The notes beneath the pieces were generated by a model. The model did not search any database, was not told the origin of the DNA, and saw only the letters and a program-made list of their open reading frames with translations. Made by a program: the position numbers and the translations under genes. Below are positions 11,501 through 21,395 of a DNA stretch of 64,000 nucleotides, in pieces (position 1 is the stretch's first letter; each line of letters starts with the position of its first letter). Source of the stretch: Liolophura sinensis (taxonomy: Eukaryota > Mollusca > Polyplacophora > Chitonida > Chitonidae); NCBI RefSeq assembly GCF_032854445.1, contig NC_088295.1, positions 82,380,644 to 82,444,643 of the forward strand. Reading direction: 5' to 3'.

Positions 11501-13800
11501 AGAGGCTGAAAGACGCGACAAAAAATGATACAATGATACGACATTGGAAGGAAGTATTACAAGACATGATACAGTGGCACGACATGGGAAAGACATGTAG
11601 CAAGACGTGATACACTGTACGACACTGGAAAGACGTGACAAGATATGATACACTGGCTCGAAATTTGGAAGGCAAGTAACAAGACATAAAACACTGTACA
11701 ACACTGGAACATTGATACAATATAGATAGAGAGTTTGAATAAGTCGTCTGATTTCTCTCCCAATTCTTGCATTTTCTTGGTACAATATAATCATGCTTAC
11801 CTCCGTCATAGTCAACCTCCATCACAGACGACACCCGGAAGTGCCAGTCCTCACTTCCCCACAGATATGGTATAATCATGCTTACCTCCATGACAATCAA
11901 CATCTACCATCATACAAGATATCCGATAATGCTGACTCATACAAAGTTTTCCCCACAGATAGGCTTTTTGTATAATCTTCCTTACCTCCATCACAGTCAA
12001 CGTCCACATTACATGACACCCGGAAGTGCTGCTCCACACTTCCCCATAAACGGATATCGCTCACAAATCTGTAAGTCAGTGTCTCCGGCTGATCAAAAGC
12101 AATCAATGAAAAACAGTAAGCACTAACTCGGTTTGGATTGCTATAAAAAGCCTTTAAAATAATAATTTATTTATTTGATTGGTGCTTTACGCCGTACTCA
12201 AAAATATTTCACTTATACGATGCCAGCCAGCATTATGGTGGGAGGAAAGTGGGCGGAGCCTGGAGGAAACCCACGACCATCCGCAGGTTGCTGACAGGCC
12301 GCCTTTGAAATATGATAAACTATTTGCACATCTAATTGATATGACCTTACATCAGCTTACCAAAATGAATTTCCCGTATTTTTCATTTTTGTTCAATGAT
12401 TTAAGTGACATTGGTACGGATTTTGGAACAAGAAAAGCTCTTTACGTCCTCGGTATTTAAGCATTCTACTCTTTTTAAATAGAATTTCAGAGTAAAATTA
12501 CGATGAACATGCCAAAACAATTACCATAGTAGCATATGCATTTTCTGGAAAAAGAGATAGCCTCACGGTTTTATACAGCATACAGCAATGATAAAACTAG
12601 CCGTTTGTTTCGTATTTAATCTCCTCATCATAATCTCCTTCATCGTCTGGTGTCACCGTATAGCGGAAAAACAAGTTATATATATATACTGTGTCATTTG
12701 TCGTATTTTTTCTATTTTCTTGACGATTTTGTTCAATGACTTAAGTGCCATTGGGACGGATTTTAGATCAAGAATAGATCTTTCTGTCCTCGGTATTTTA
12801 GCATTCTACTTTGCGATCATCATGAGTATTGCATTCTATTTTGCGATCATCATGAGTATTGCATTTTATTTTGCTATCATCATGAGTACTGCATTCTGTT
12901 TTGCTATTATCATGAGTATTAAATGGATAGCTATGGCACTTACATATAACGATTTTTGCTGTGGAAATAGCCAGTTAATCAGTTTCTATTTGGATTAACA
13001 ATTCTTGAGTTATAATATGAATATTCCTATGGAATCTACCGGATTTTCACATATATGTATTATTTTGGCCTTCAGTGCGAAAAGAGACTTTCTCATCCAG
13101 CGATTACCAGTGTGCTGCAGTATAGCTCTATAGGCCTATAAAACATAATATAACTATGAGTTAACACATGAATCCTGAGTATTTTATCAGCGATTCTGTT
13201 TTAAACTAAAAACGCAAATGTAGCCTGATTCATGTTGGTGGCTCGTTATTGTGTTTTAGAATTTGTTAATTTATTGGTCATTGTTACTATGCTTGTATAT
13301 ATACAGCGAGAGATGACCTAAGCCAGTCTAGCTTATGACGTAGTTTCTATTAAGAATCCTCTGTGCAAAACAAAATTCGAAGCCAACCATATTATTTTTC
13401 TATCGGTTCACAATAACGAAACGAACCATTACGGTTGTTACCTTTTGTATTCCTAAAGAAAACTTATCTGTATTTAAATATTTCAAGACTTCATCGAAAA
13501 ATAGGTGGGGTAAATAAAAGAAAAATAAATAAACAGTGAAATAGTTTAAACCTAAACCCGTGTAACGCTCTTTTGAGCCATTTGTCGCGATAGAAAGGAA
13601 AGTTATATTAATGTCTATAGGTCGACATACCCCCAATCTTAACGTTTGACAAAACAAATAGTCTAATAACGCAGAAAACAAACCAAAGATAAAATAAACT
13701 ATATGACAAGAATAAGGATATGACAGGTTTTACTCACGTGACACCGTAGTCGTGCGCCAACCGCGGTTAATAGGCATAGCAATGCAGAGATCAAGAGCAT
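2539..13800 (-). CDS. LLTP-A: secreted vitellogenin-N (large lipid transfer superfamily) protein, 14 exons, 969 aa
   Basis: Large lipid transfer proteins move or store lipid through a beta-barrel/helical N-terminal module. Exons on the minus strand: 13738-13800, 11986-12088, 11421-11505, 11108-11144, 10693-10849, 10169-10298, 9417-9594, 8617-8818, 8263-8364, 7645-7763, 5608-5697, 3748-5085, 3199-3384 and 2539-2658. They sum to 2910 nt and stay in frame through GT/AG junctions. The start gives a signal peptide (MLLISALLCLLTAVGA). Exon 2 carries YRFVSDIRLWGS. Exon 6 has the family hallmark NMKKGI (about residue 155). Exons 8-12 form the helical part (KFDLQLSLKTER, DALEAIGNMG). RTKR at about 669-672 precedes a basic C-terminal domain ending in KFKFELRWSKKKVW. 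Vitellogenins usually exceed 1400 residues, so this is closer in size to MTP. AATAAA overlaps the stop codon. The protein is predicted secreted; cargo and function are unknown. LLTP-B is its tandem paralogue. Confidence 0.85.
3492..3580 (-). mobile_element. Decayed family-1 SINE fragment in LLTP-A intron 12
   Basis: The string 'tttatttatttgattggtgg' followed by a diverged 'caagaatagtttt..atgacggcgg' is the reverse-oriented 3' part of the family-1 SINE. It lies between exons 12 and 13 and is heavily mutated. Confidence 0.6.
3748..5085 (-). CDS. LLTP-A exon 12 (446 codons): end of helical domain, RTKR site, start of basic beta domain
   Basis: This is the largest exon and begins after tgtgtag with V-L-Q-S-L-F. 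Its first half is helical vitellogenin-N sequence (FVLSLIHLLTQMPED, DALEAIGNMGDVRFLDRL). A linker with GTRTKR, a furin-type R-X-K-R, follows. The second half is rich in alternating hydrophobic and basic residues (KGKLFAKVVSNGKVF, DINLKLTAKVVLTTKL) with paired cysteines, as expected for an amphipathic beta-sheet. It ends at TTG|GTAGGC. Positions 4420-5003 are nearly identical to LLTP-B 24225-24808 and then diverge abruptly on both sides. Confidence 0.85.
10066..10156 (+). mobile_element. SINE 3'-end fragment with 'ggcgttaaacaacaatcaaac' type tail, LLTP-A intron 6
   Basis: The stretch reads ccgccaccgcgtgtaagtca, then cttgagagtggcgttaaaca and caatcaaac. This resembles the 3' end of the SINEs here but with a different terminal sequence. 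It ends about 15 nt before the exon 6 donor. Confidence 0.45.
10378..10612 (-). mobile_element. Near full-length tRNA-derived SINE (family 1) in LLTP-A intron 5
   Basis: Read on the minus strand it starts with a tRNA-like head (gtggctcagtttgttagcgc, an A-box-like tract). A conserved body follows (gagttcaagtccagctcacg, tcctctccggccgtgcgtgg), then the gtactcaagaatatttcac segment. It lacks the long aaat tail. LLTP-B intron 5 carries a copy in the same orientation. Confidence 0.85.
11515..11712. repeat. Degenerate tandem repeat in LLTP-A intron 2
   Basis: About four imperfect units of roughly 45 bp contain 'acaagacatgatacactg' and '(t)acgacactggaaagac'. They lie just upstream, in transcription direction, of exon 3. 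The open frames across them on the minus strand are repeat translations, not genes. Confidence 0.6.
11801..11965 (-). repeat. Two partial tandem copies of LLTP-A exon 2 with splice donors
   Basis: Besides the true exon 2 (donor at 11985), its 3' half and donor recur twice, with donors at 11885 and 11800. The copies translate in register as LWGKLCMSQHYRISC and LWGSEDWHFRVSS, each ending near VD-Y/C-D/H-G before GTAAGC. Neither has the 5' half of the exon or a credible acceptor, so they are probably not spliced in. Confidence 0.7.
12162..12304 (-). mobile_element. Truncated family-1 SINE in LLTP-A intron 1
   Basis: It has 'tttatttatttgattggtgc', 'cgccgtactcaaaaatattt', then the body 'cacgaccatccgcaggttgc'. 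It breaks off before the tRNA-like head. Confidence 0.85.
12370..12925 (+). repeat. Duplicated ~110-bp segment plus a 30-bp tandem repeat, LLTP-A intron 1
   Basis: Segments 12370-12470 and 12718-12815 are homologous; both contain ttgttcaatga(t/c)ttaag, acggattttgg/aga and gtcctcggtatttt. The second runs into four copies of a 30-bp unit containing 'gatcatcatgagtattgc' (about 12805-12925). The 136-codon open frame here is repeat translation. Confidence 0.7.
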
Positions 13801-13844
13801 GTTTGATCTGGAAGTCTCTTCTGAACGGGCCCAACAAAGACGAT

Positions 13845-13883
13845 GAGTCTGATGTAGTTTAATCTTGGATGCTCTTATAAAGC
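13845..13883 (-). promoter_or_regulatory. LLTP-A core promoter: TATA box and initiator
   Basis: On the minus strand TTTATAAGAG (TATAAG at 13879-13874) is followed 30 nt later by an initiator-like CATCAGACTC with its A at 13850. That would give a 5' UTR of about 50 nt before the ATG at 13800. The spacing is what a TATA/Inr promoter requires. This is inferred from sequence only. Confidence 0.5.
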
Positions 13884-13889
13884 CCTTAA

Positions 13890-14379
13890 AAGGATTTTCT
13901 GATACGTCACGAAGTGAGCATTATACAATTTGTTCCCATATGAAGAAAGACAGGATTCGCCTTGAGGTACAACCATTATGCTATAATGTTCGATGATGCG
14001 AAAAATTAATATAGCGCCATCAATCTTCCCGTATGCATTATAATTAATGTTCTTTATGTAAACAAGTGTTATACAACCACAACTTTCACAGCTATATTCA
14101 CATAGAGTATAGCCGTTGACTATGCTTGTAATAGTCTATTATTAATTTTCATAACTGTTTAACCTACAGTAGATTCTGTAATTACACAAGGTCGTTAAAA
14201 CCCTGTTGTGAAGTTAGGAAGATGCCCAATGATCCAAAGCCAAAGGGTCGCTTATACATAATGTTCACAGAGAAACGTATAAAGTGAAACAAAATGTCTA
14301 ATGTATACTTTTACTTAGTAGTATATGGGGAAGGCGCCCAGCACACTTCACTTCACTGCAAAACCTTTCTCCCTAAACA
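13890..14379. other. 5' flank of LLTP-A, nothing further recognised
   Basis: AT-rich non-coding DNA lies between the LLTP-A promoter and the 40-bp array. Any upstream control elements would be here, but I cannot name one. Confidence 0.35.
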
Positions 14380-16110
14380 TGGAAAAGTACAGAACATCCT
14401 TATCCTCAATACAGGTACATTGCAAAGTACAGAACATCCTTATCCTCGATACAGGTACGTGGGAAAGAACAGAACATCCTTATCCTCAATACAGGTACGT
14501 GAGAAAGTACAGAACATCCTTATCCTCAGTACAGGTACGTGGGAAAGCACAGAACATCCTTATCCTCCATACAGGTACGTGGGAAAGAACAGAACATCCT
14601 TATCCTCAATGCAGGTACGTGGGAAAGTACAGAACATCCTTATCCTCAGTACAGGTACGTGGGAAAGCACAGAACATCCTTATCCTCAATACAGGTACGT
14701 GAGAAAGTACAGAACATCCTTATCCTCAGTACAGGTACGTGGGAAAGTATAGAACATCCTTAACCTCAATACAGGTACGTGGGAAAGAACAGAACATCCT
14801 TGTCCTCAATACAGGTACGTGAGAAAGTACAGAACATCCTTATCCTCAGTACAGGTACGTGAGAAAGTACTGAACATCCTTATCCTCAGTACAGGTACGT
14901 GGGAAAGCACAGAACATCCTTGTCCTCAATACAGGTACGTGAGAAAGTACAAAACATCCTTGTCCTTAATACAGGTAAATATCAAAGTACAGAACACCCT
15001 TATCCTTCATACAGGTCCATGGGAAAGTACAGAACATTCTTATCCTCAGTACAGGTACGTGGGAAAACACAGAACATTCTTGTCCTCCATACAGGTAGGT
15101 GAGAAAGTACAAAACATAATTATCCTCCGTACAGGTACATGGCAAAGTACAGAACATCCTTATCCTCAGTACAGGTACATGGCAAAGTACAGAACATCCT
15201 TATGCTCAGTACAGGTCCATGGGAAAGTACAGAACATTCTTATCCTCAATACAGGTACGTGGGAAAGTACAGAGCATCCTTATCCTCAGTACAGGTACAT
15301 GGCAAAGTACAGAACATCCTTATGCTCAGTACAGGTCCATGGGAAAGTACTGAACATTCTTATCCTCCATGCAGGTACGTGGGAAAGTACAGAACATCCA
15401 CATCCTACATACAGGTACATGGCAAAGTACAAAACGTACTTGTCCTCAGTACAGGTACATGGCAAAGTACAAAACATCCATATCCTACATACAGGTACAT
15501 GGCAAAGTACAGAACGTCCTTGTCCTCAGTACAGGTACATTGCAAAGTACAGAACATCCATATCCTACATACAGGTACATGGGAAAATACTGAACATTCT
15601 TATCCTCAGTACAGGTACATTGCAAAGTACAGAACATCCATATCCTACATACAGGTACATGGGAAAATACTGAACATCCTTATCCTCAGTACAGGTACGT
15701 GGGAAAGTACAGAACATCCTTATCCTCCATACAGGTACGTGGGAAAGTACAGAACATTCTTATCCTCAATACAGATACGTGGGAAAGTATAGAACATCCT
15801 TATCCTCCATACAGGTACATGGCAAAGTACAGAACGTACTTGTCCTCCGTACAGGTACATGGGAAAGTATAGAACATCCTTATCCTCAATACAGGTACGT
15901 GGGAAAGTATAGAACATCCTTATCCTCAATACAGGTACGTGGGAAAGTATAGAACATCCTTATCCTCAATACAGATACATGGCAAAGTACAGAACATCCT
16001 TAACCTCAATACAGGTACGTGGGAAAGCACAGAACATCCTTATCCTCAATACAGGTACGTGGGAAAGTATAGAACATCCTTATCCTCAATACAGATACAT
16101 GGGAAATAGT
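14380..16110. repeat. 40-bp minisatellite, about 43 contiguous copies
   Basis: The unit is 40 bp: 'tatcctcaatacaggtacgt' followed by 'gggaaagtacagaacatcct'. Variants alternate acgt-ggg, acat-ggc and acat-tgc. Because 40 is not a multiple of 3, each open frame cycles through all three phases every 120 nt, which explains the long apparent ORFs here. The array begins about 580 bp upstream of the LLTP-A start codon. Copies are adjacent with no spacers, so it is not a CRISPR. Confidence 0.95.
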
Positions 16111-17289
16111 CAGTTTCTTGGTTGCACATCGCGATTATGTAGAACAAAACTATCCCCACCAAAGAGGGCTAGTGGGTATAGGGTTCAAAGATGGAGTAGT
16201 TTGTACAAGTCAGAAATTACAATAAGAAAAAAGATTATTAAAAATAGAATTCCAAATACGTAACGAAGATTGGACAAATCAGTATGGATATAATTTGCAA
16301 TCTAAACTACATTTGAAAAGCGAAATAGAAGAGTGGCCACACCGAAGTGTCAGTTTGTATTTCAGAGTCGCTTATGAACTAAATGTAAAACTTTCAACAT
16401 ATTAGGTAATGCGTCATTTAAGCTTTCTTTCACAATGGACACATGACAAAGGATATAAATGATATTAAATGTTTCAAACTTTACAAGCTGAATCGTCTCT
16501 ATGCTTACAAAACTTTGTAATTTAACTGTACGTTTGTTTTTGCATATGCAAATAATTTTTCATTTTGCAGTTACGGACATAGTTCTGATTTATAGGGTCT
16601 TTCGTTTGCTTTTCTTTATCGTCCAATAAGCGTGCATTACGGATGTAAACCAGGATCTCAGGAAGTACAGAAACATTTTAAATAAACAATATGAAATACT
16701 TCATTGTTTAAATTTTGTTTTATAGCTGTTTAAGAGTTAATGCAAACAACCACAAACGAACATTAGCATTCAGAATGTAGTTCCGTGAACTAATCTTATT
16801 GTTTTATACACCCATAGTAATTTCCGGTAGGATCACATCAACCTTTACTCTTTATCATAACTATTAATTTTCAAGTTATACACGGATCCGTGAAACATTT
16901 TTTTGCCCAGCGTGCCGAAGTGGAAGACTAGTAGCCTGGGGAAGCTGACACATGTATGTTGAGTTACAAATATCTGTGATATCCGTATACGTCTCGTTCT
17001 GCACATGCTCGCAAACCAACTGATAACCGCTCTGCTATTTTCTAATCGGCTATATAGGCCCACTGTTTTCTTGCGCTTATGTGTTTAAAGTTTTATCCCA
17101 GTGCCTCTGTAGTGATGAGCAGGTTTGCTGTAAAACTGAACACAGTTTTGTTAAGGGTTCGATCGAGGCAATACATCATGTGTTTTGGGTGAAAGGTATT
17201 GGACGCAGGGCTGGGGTTTGCTCCAGGAACTTCAGTTTTTCTGTTATAAACCAGACCACCAAACAGAATATTTGTGTAGTTTAGCCTGG
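16111..17289. other. Intergenic, nothing recognised
   Basis: AT-rich sequence with only short chance ORFs. I found no splice-bounded exon or known repeat. Confidence 0.35.
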
Positions 17290-18660
17290 ACAGACTAAGA
17301 AGCACGGAAAGAAGGCCAAATTTAGGCTGGTCCGATTAGAAGACTCGGCACGAAGCCCAAGTTTAGGTTGGCTTGATTGGGAATCACGGGATGAAGGGCA
17401 AGTTTAAGTAGGCCACAGGAAAAAGCCCAGGTTTAGGCTGGTCAGAGGTTAGGCTGTCCAAACTGGGAATCAGGAGTTGAAAGACACGTTGGCCAGAATG
17501 GGAGTCCACACGGGAAGAAGCCAAAGTTTAGGTTGGTCAGACTGAGAGACATGGGGTAAAGCTCAAGTTTAGCCCGGCAAGAATAGGAGGCAAAGGATGA
17601 AGGATAAGATCAAGCTGGCCAGAGTGGGAGGCACGGGATGAAACCTAAGTTAATGAGGGCCAGAATGGGAGTCACAGGATGAAGGCCAAGTCTGGAATAG
17701 CCAGGCTGGGGGGCGCGGGAAGTAGTCCAAGTTTAGGTTGACCATACTGGGTGAAGCCCACGTTTAAGAAAGCGAAACTGGAAACACGGGATGAAGCTCA
17801 CGAGTAGGCTGGGGGCACGGGAAGAAGCCCAAGTTTATTTATTTATTTGATTGGTGATTTACGCCGTATATTTCGCTTATACGACCGCGGTCGGTGGGTG
17901 GAAACCGGGCAGAAACCCACGACCATCCGCAGGTTGCTGTGGGACCTTCCCACGTTCGGTCGGAGAGGAAGCCAGCATGAGTTGGACTTGAACTCACAGT
18001 GACAGCATTGGTAAGAGACTCCTGGGTCATTATGCTGAGGTAGCGCGCTAACCAACTGAGCCACGGCGGCCTCAGCCCAAGTTTATGCTGGCCAGACTGG
18101 GAATAAGGGGATGAAGTCCAAATTTAGACAGGCCCGACTGGGAATCACTGGATGAATCCAAGTTGAATCTTAGGCTAGCCATTCTGGGAAGATCTGGATG
18201 AAACCCAAGCTTAAGCAGGCCAGACTGGAAATCACGGGAAGAAGCCAGGCTGGGAGGTGCGGGAAGAAGACTAGGTTTAGACGGGCCCAACTGGGAATCA
18301 CGGGATGAATCCAAGTTAAATCTTAGGCTAGCCATTCTGGGAAGATCTGGATGAAACCCAAGCTTAAGCAGGCCAGACTGGAAATCACGGAAAGAAGCCA
18401 GGCTGGGAGGCGAGGGAAGAAGTCTAGGTTTAGGCTGGTCAGACTGGGAAGCACGGGATGAAGCCCAAATTTAGGCTGGCCAGACTTGGAGGCACGGGAC
18501 GAAGCCCAAGTTTAGGCTGACAAGACTGGGAGGCACGGGATTAAACACAACTTTACGTAAACCATGGCACGGGATGGAGCCCAGTTTTAGGCTGACCGGA
18601 ATGGGAGTCTCGGATGAAGCCCAAGTTTAGGTAAACCTAAACCCAGACTGGGAGTCTGGT
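17290..18660. repeat. Degenerate ~41-bp minisatellite, interrupted by a SINE
   Basis: Repeated variants of 'aagcccaagtttaggctggc' plus 'cagactgggaggcacgggatga' extend across about 1.4 kb at well below perfect identity. A block of about 180 bp is itself duplicated (18075-18240 and 18250-18420). A family-1 SINE at 17833-18073 has inserted into the array. The 87-codon minus ORF is repeat translation. Confidence 0.85.
17833..18073 (-). mobile_element. Full-length tRNA-derived SINE (family 1)
   Basis: Minus-strand order: head gtggctcagttggttagcgc, body with gttcaagtccaactcatgct and tcctctccgaccgaacgtgg, then cggcgtaaatcaccaatcaa and an (aaat)n tail. It is one of the most complete copies in the window and interrupts the minisatellite, so it postdates it. 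Confidence 0.9.
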
Positions 18661-19195
18661 TTACCTAAACTGGTTGTGAAGCAGTTCTATAGGTGATCTT
18701 TCTGGCGAGTTCTTTCGACTATTTATTTCAACGCAAATTTTAGATTCGACTGAATTAGTGTCTATTAACTATTATTCCAGTAAAGTAACTATTATTCCAT
18801 GTATACTCAAGGCGAAAACCTATAAAATGTTCTTAAATCACACAAAAAAATCTTTAGAACGAGGTTTGAGCAGTGGACCAGGCAGCAATGCGTTTGATGA
18901 TGATCTCATTAAATGGTCATTCAATATGCTAGTCAAAGCAAGTCAAAACTTATATGACTCAAGCCACTCAGCCCACGCATCTCGTCAGTTTAATTCTGTG
19001 ATAAACTCTCGATTGTCTTTATGTTATCTCCTCTTCAACATTTGCTGTCGGCTATAATCGTAAATCCAGACGAGAGGGTCTACAGTCTATTTCTTTTAAC
19101 CAGTTCAAAATTGCCTTTAGTCAGTGACACTTAGCAACACAAGCTCTACACATGAACACCTTTTCTAATTCATAATGTTAAACCAGCTAAGCTAG

Positions 19196-19800
19196 GTTTC
19201 GACAGCAAGAACTCATTGCCTCGGGTGATTAATACATGTATTTAAAAAACAAGAGGCACGCTGGATACTGGGCGTGAATACGGCGTAAAACACCAATGAA
19301 ATAAATAAATAAATGAATAAATAAATAAATAAATATTTGACTTTGATCGCACGTTTTAGTATAATATAACCTTTATAAATGAATGATATTTTATCTCCTA
19401 TACTAAAAGATCTCACAGCAGTATGGTTTTAGAGTTGAATGCCAGGAAATTCTGTTATAAAAAATAATATAGTCTATACGCTGTGGCAGTAGTGTAGGCT
19501 GTGTTACTGGTGGTGTTTGTTCCAACTGTATGTTTGCGCTGTTGTAAAACAAATTAAGCCCCATGCCCATTTTCCAGCATGCCACTTTTTGTGAATAATT
19601 ATAAAGTCGCCCGAGGCAATAAGTTCTTGGTTTTCAAGCCAGGAGTTTAACATTACAAATTACAAAATGTATTCTATTTGCACCTTTCTGGTATTGATAT
19701 AGACGCAAAACAGATCAAAGTGTAAATCTCGTTACATGTTACTGACGACAGGCTGACTTTACCGATTGCTAAATATAGGCGACTAGCTAAAGGAAAAGAC
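19196..19800. mobile_element. Dispersed repeat element, copy 1
   Basis: This ~600-bp segment is homologous in the same orientation to 60357-60945. Shared blocks include gattttagagttgaatg, ttctgttataaaaaataat, gtaggctgtgttactg and catgccact. The start (agcaagaactcattgcctcg at 19203) recurs inverted at about 19606-19635, resembling terminal inverted repeats. A SINE tail is inserted inside it. The coding capacity is nil. It is an unclassified nonautonomous element. Confidence 0.65.
19280..19337 (+). mobile_element. Family-1 SINE 3' tail fragment
   Basis: The sequence 'tacggcgtaaaacaccaatg' followed by repeated aaat units is the terminal part of the family-1 SINE, lying within the dispersed element. 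Confidence 0.75.
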
Positions 19801-21336
19801 TATAGTTATCCACCATTGCTGATACATCAGTCATATTCCAGACAAGATAAATCTGAAAACTTTTACATGGTTCTGGTAAAGAGTCGTGCTCAACGGGCGC
19901 ATCAGCATTGGCGTGTTTCCGTTAAGGGATGGGTCATAAACGAAGCTGCGCCGTAACATCACCACTGAAATAGGCTTCAGCTCATTTCCATCCCTTGTCA
20001 CGCCACACCAGCTCTGACGTAACACGAAATTGGTTTTTGAGACGTGAAATTACGGGAGTTCCTCCCCACCTGAATCGGCCCATGCATCATGTTAATGTAG
20101 GTTGTGTCAAACAGTGGAAACTATATGCTATATTATATATATAGATATATATATATATATGCTATATTGCAGAAAAATATGGTATCAATCATTAAGAGTC
20201 TCAAATCTTAAATGAAGCCTGTGATTTCAGCTTAGATAGAATATAACTATTTGACGGAGTTAGAATATACATATTTGCATTTTAATTAGTGAGTTTTTAC
20301 ATTTCCTCCAAATAGCTTATCCTGGACTTTTCAGAGCAGTTGACAAAATTAAATCTGTCTTGAAGGTAGTTCTTTTACTAGATTATACCGTTTTAACTTC
20401 AAAACTCGTCATTGGCCATTTTCACAGGTCCCACTGTACTCCTTAAAACGTATCATTTAAATGTTACAGTGACCTCAGGGGAGGTAATTCGATGCAGCTC
20501 TATTCCAATTTAATCCTTGCTTGACGTACCCCACTCTCCGTCAGACAATTTATTCGTAATACTGAGTTGACTGTCCAGCCTAAATTCACCTTTAGCTGTG
20601 ATGGTGAAAACTTTCATTTTCTAAATGTACTATAGGTACATTATGTACATTTTACACAAATACGTAAGAGAATGTAAGCGTTAAGTTCGACATCAGTATA
20701 ACACTCATAAACCATAAAGGGTCGGTAATCTCAATACATATTTCCAAAGACAGTCTAAAACACCAGTTCTTACAGGACTGTGCAAGAAATAAAGCTGATA
20801 GCATGTCAGATAGAAGCAGTCATCAGATTTCAGTGATGCAGGGAAGATAGTCAGTATTCTTGGTATGACATCCCGTTCATATTTCAAACTCGCAGTCGAT
20901 GAATAATTACCAGATCGAATGCAAATATAGGTATCTCAGTTGCGTTGTGATTGCAACTGTTCATGGCCATGTAATTGTCAGGAGGAAGGCAATAACGGCA
21001 TCAAGAAATTTATAAACAGCTAATGCCTAATTAATGCTCAAATTGAGATATATGGATTGAATTTACTGTACCAAGTGAAACCCTAAACTGGTATGAGGAT
21101 TACGGTCCATCGGTTACTGTGATCTGCGTGACCTCTATGGGTCAGTCTCCTTCAGTGTTGCGATGTGTTATATGAACGTTTGCATGCCTTCCGCATTACT
21201 TTCACAGTTTGCGGTATAACTGAATATTTAAAACACGTGCACACAATGTGTAAGTATAGGCTTATATGTCTGCAAAACCTTGACAAACAAGTCTTACTAA
21301 AAAACTGAAAGGACAGAAACTCTGAAAACTATATAA
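19801..21336. other. Intergenic between the array region and LLTP-B; short (AT)n
   Basis: No gene is recognised. An AT dinucleotide run sits at about 20131-20161. The small ORFs at 19831-20025 and 20705-20887 have no supporting features. Confidence 0.35.
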
Positions 21337-21342
21337 TTTATT
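21337..21342 (-). terminator. LLTP-B polyadenylation signal AATAAA
   Basis: The minus strand reads CCAATAAATTATA about 55 nt past the LLTP-B stop codon, which suits a 3'-end processing signal. Confidence 0.6.
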
Positions 21343-21395
21343 GGCAGGTGAAAACGATACAGTTGAAAACACGCTAGTATCCCATGACCACGATT

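Noticed and set aside
14294-16263. Long overlapping ORFs (up to 284 codons) on both strands
   Set aside because: They are the 40-bp minisatellite read in successive frames; no start context, splice sites or domain.
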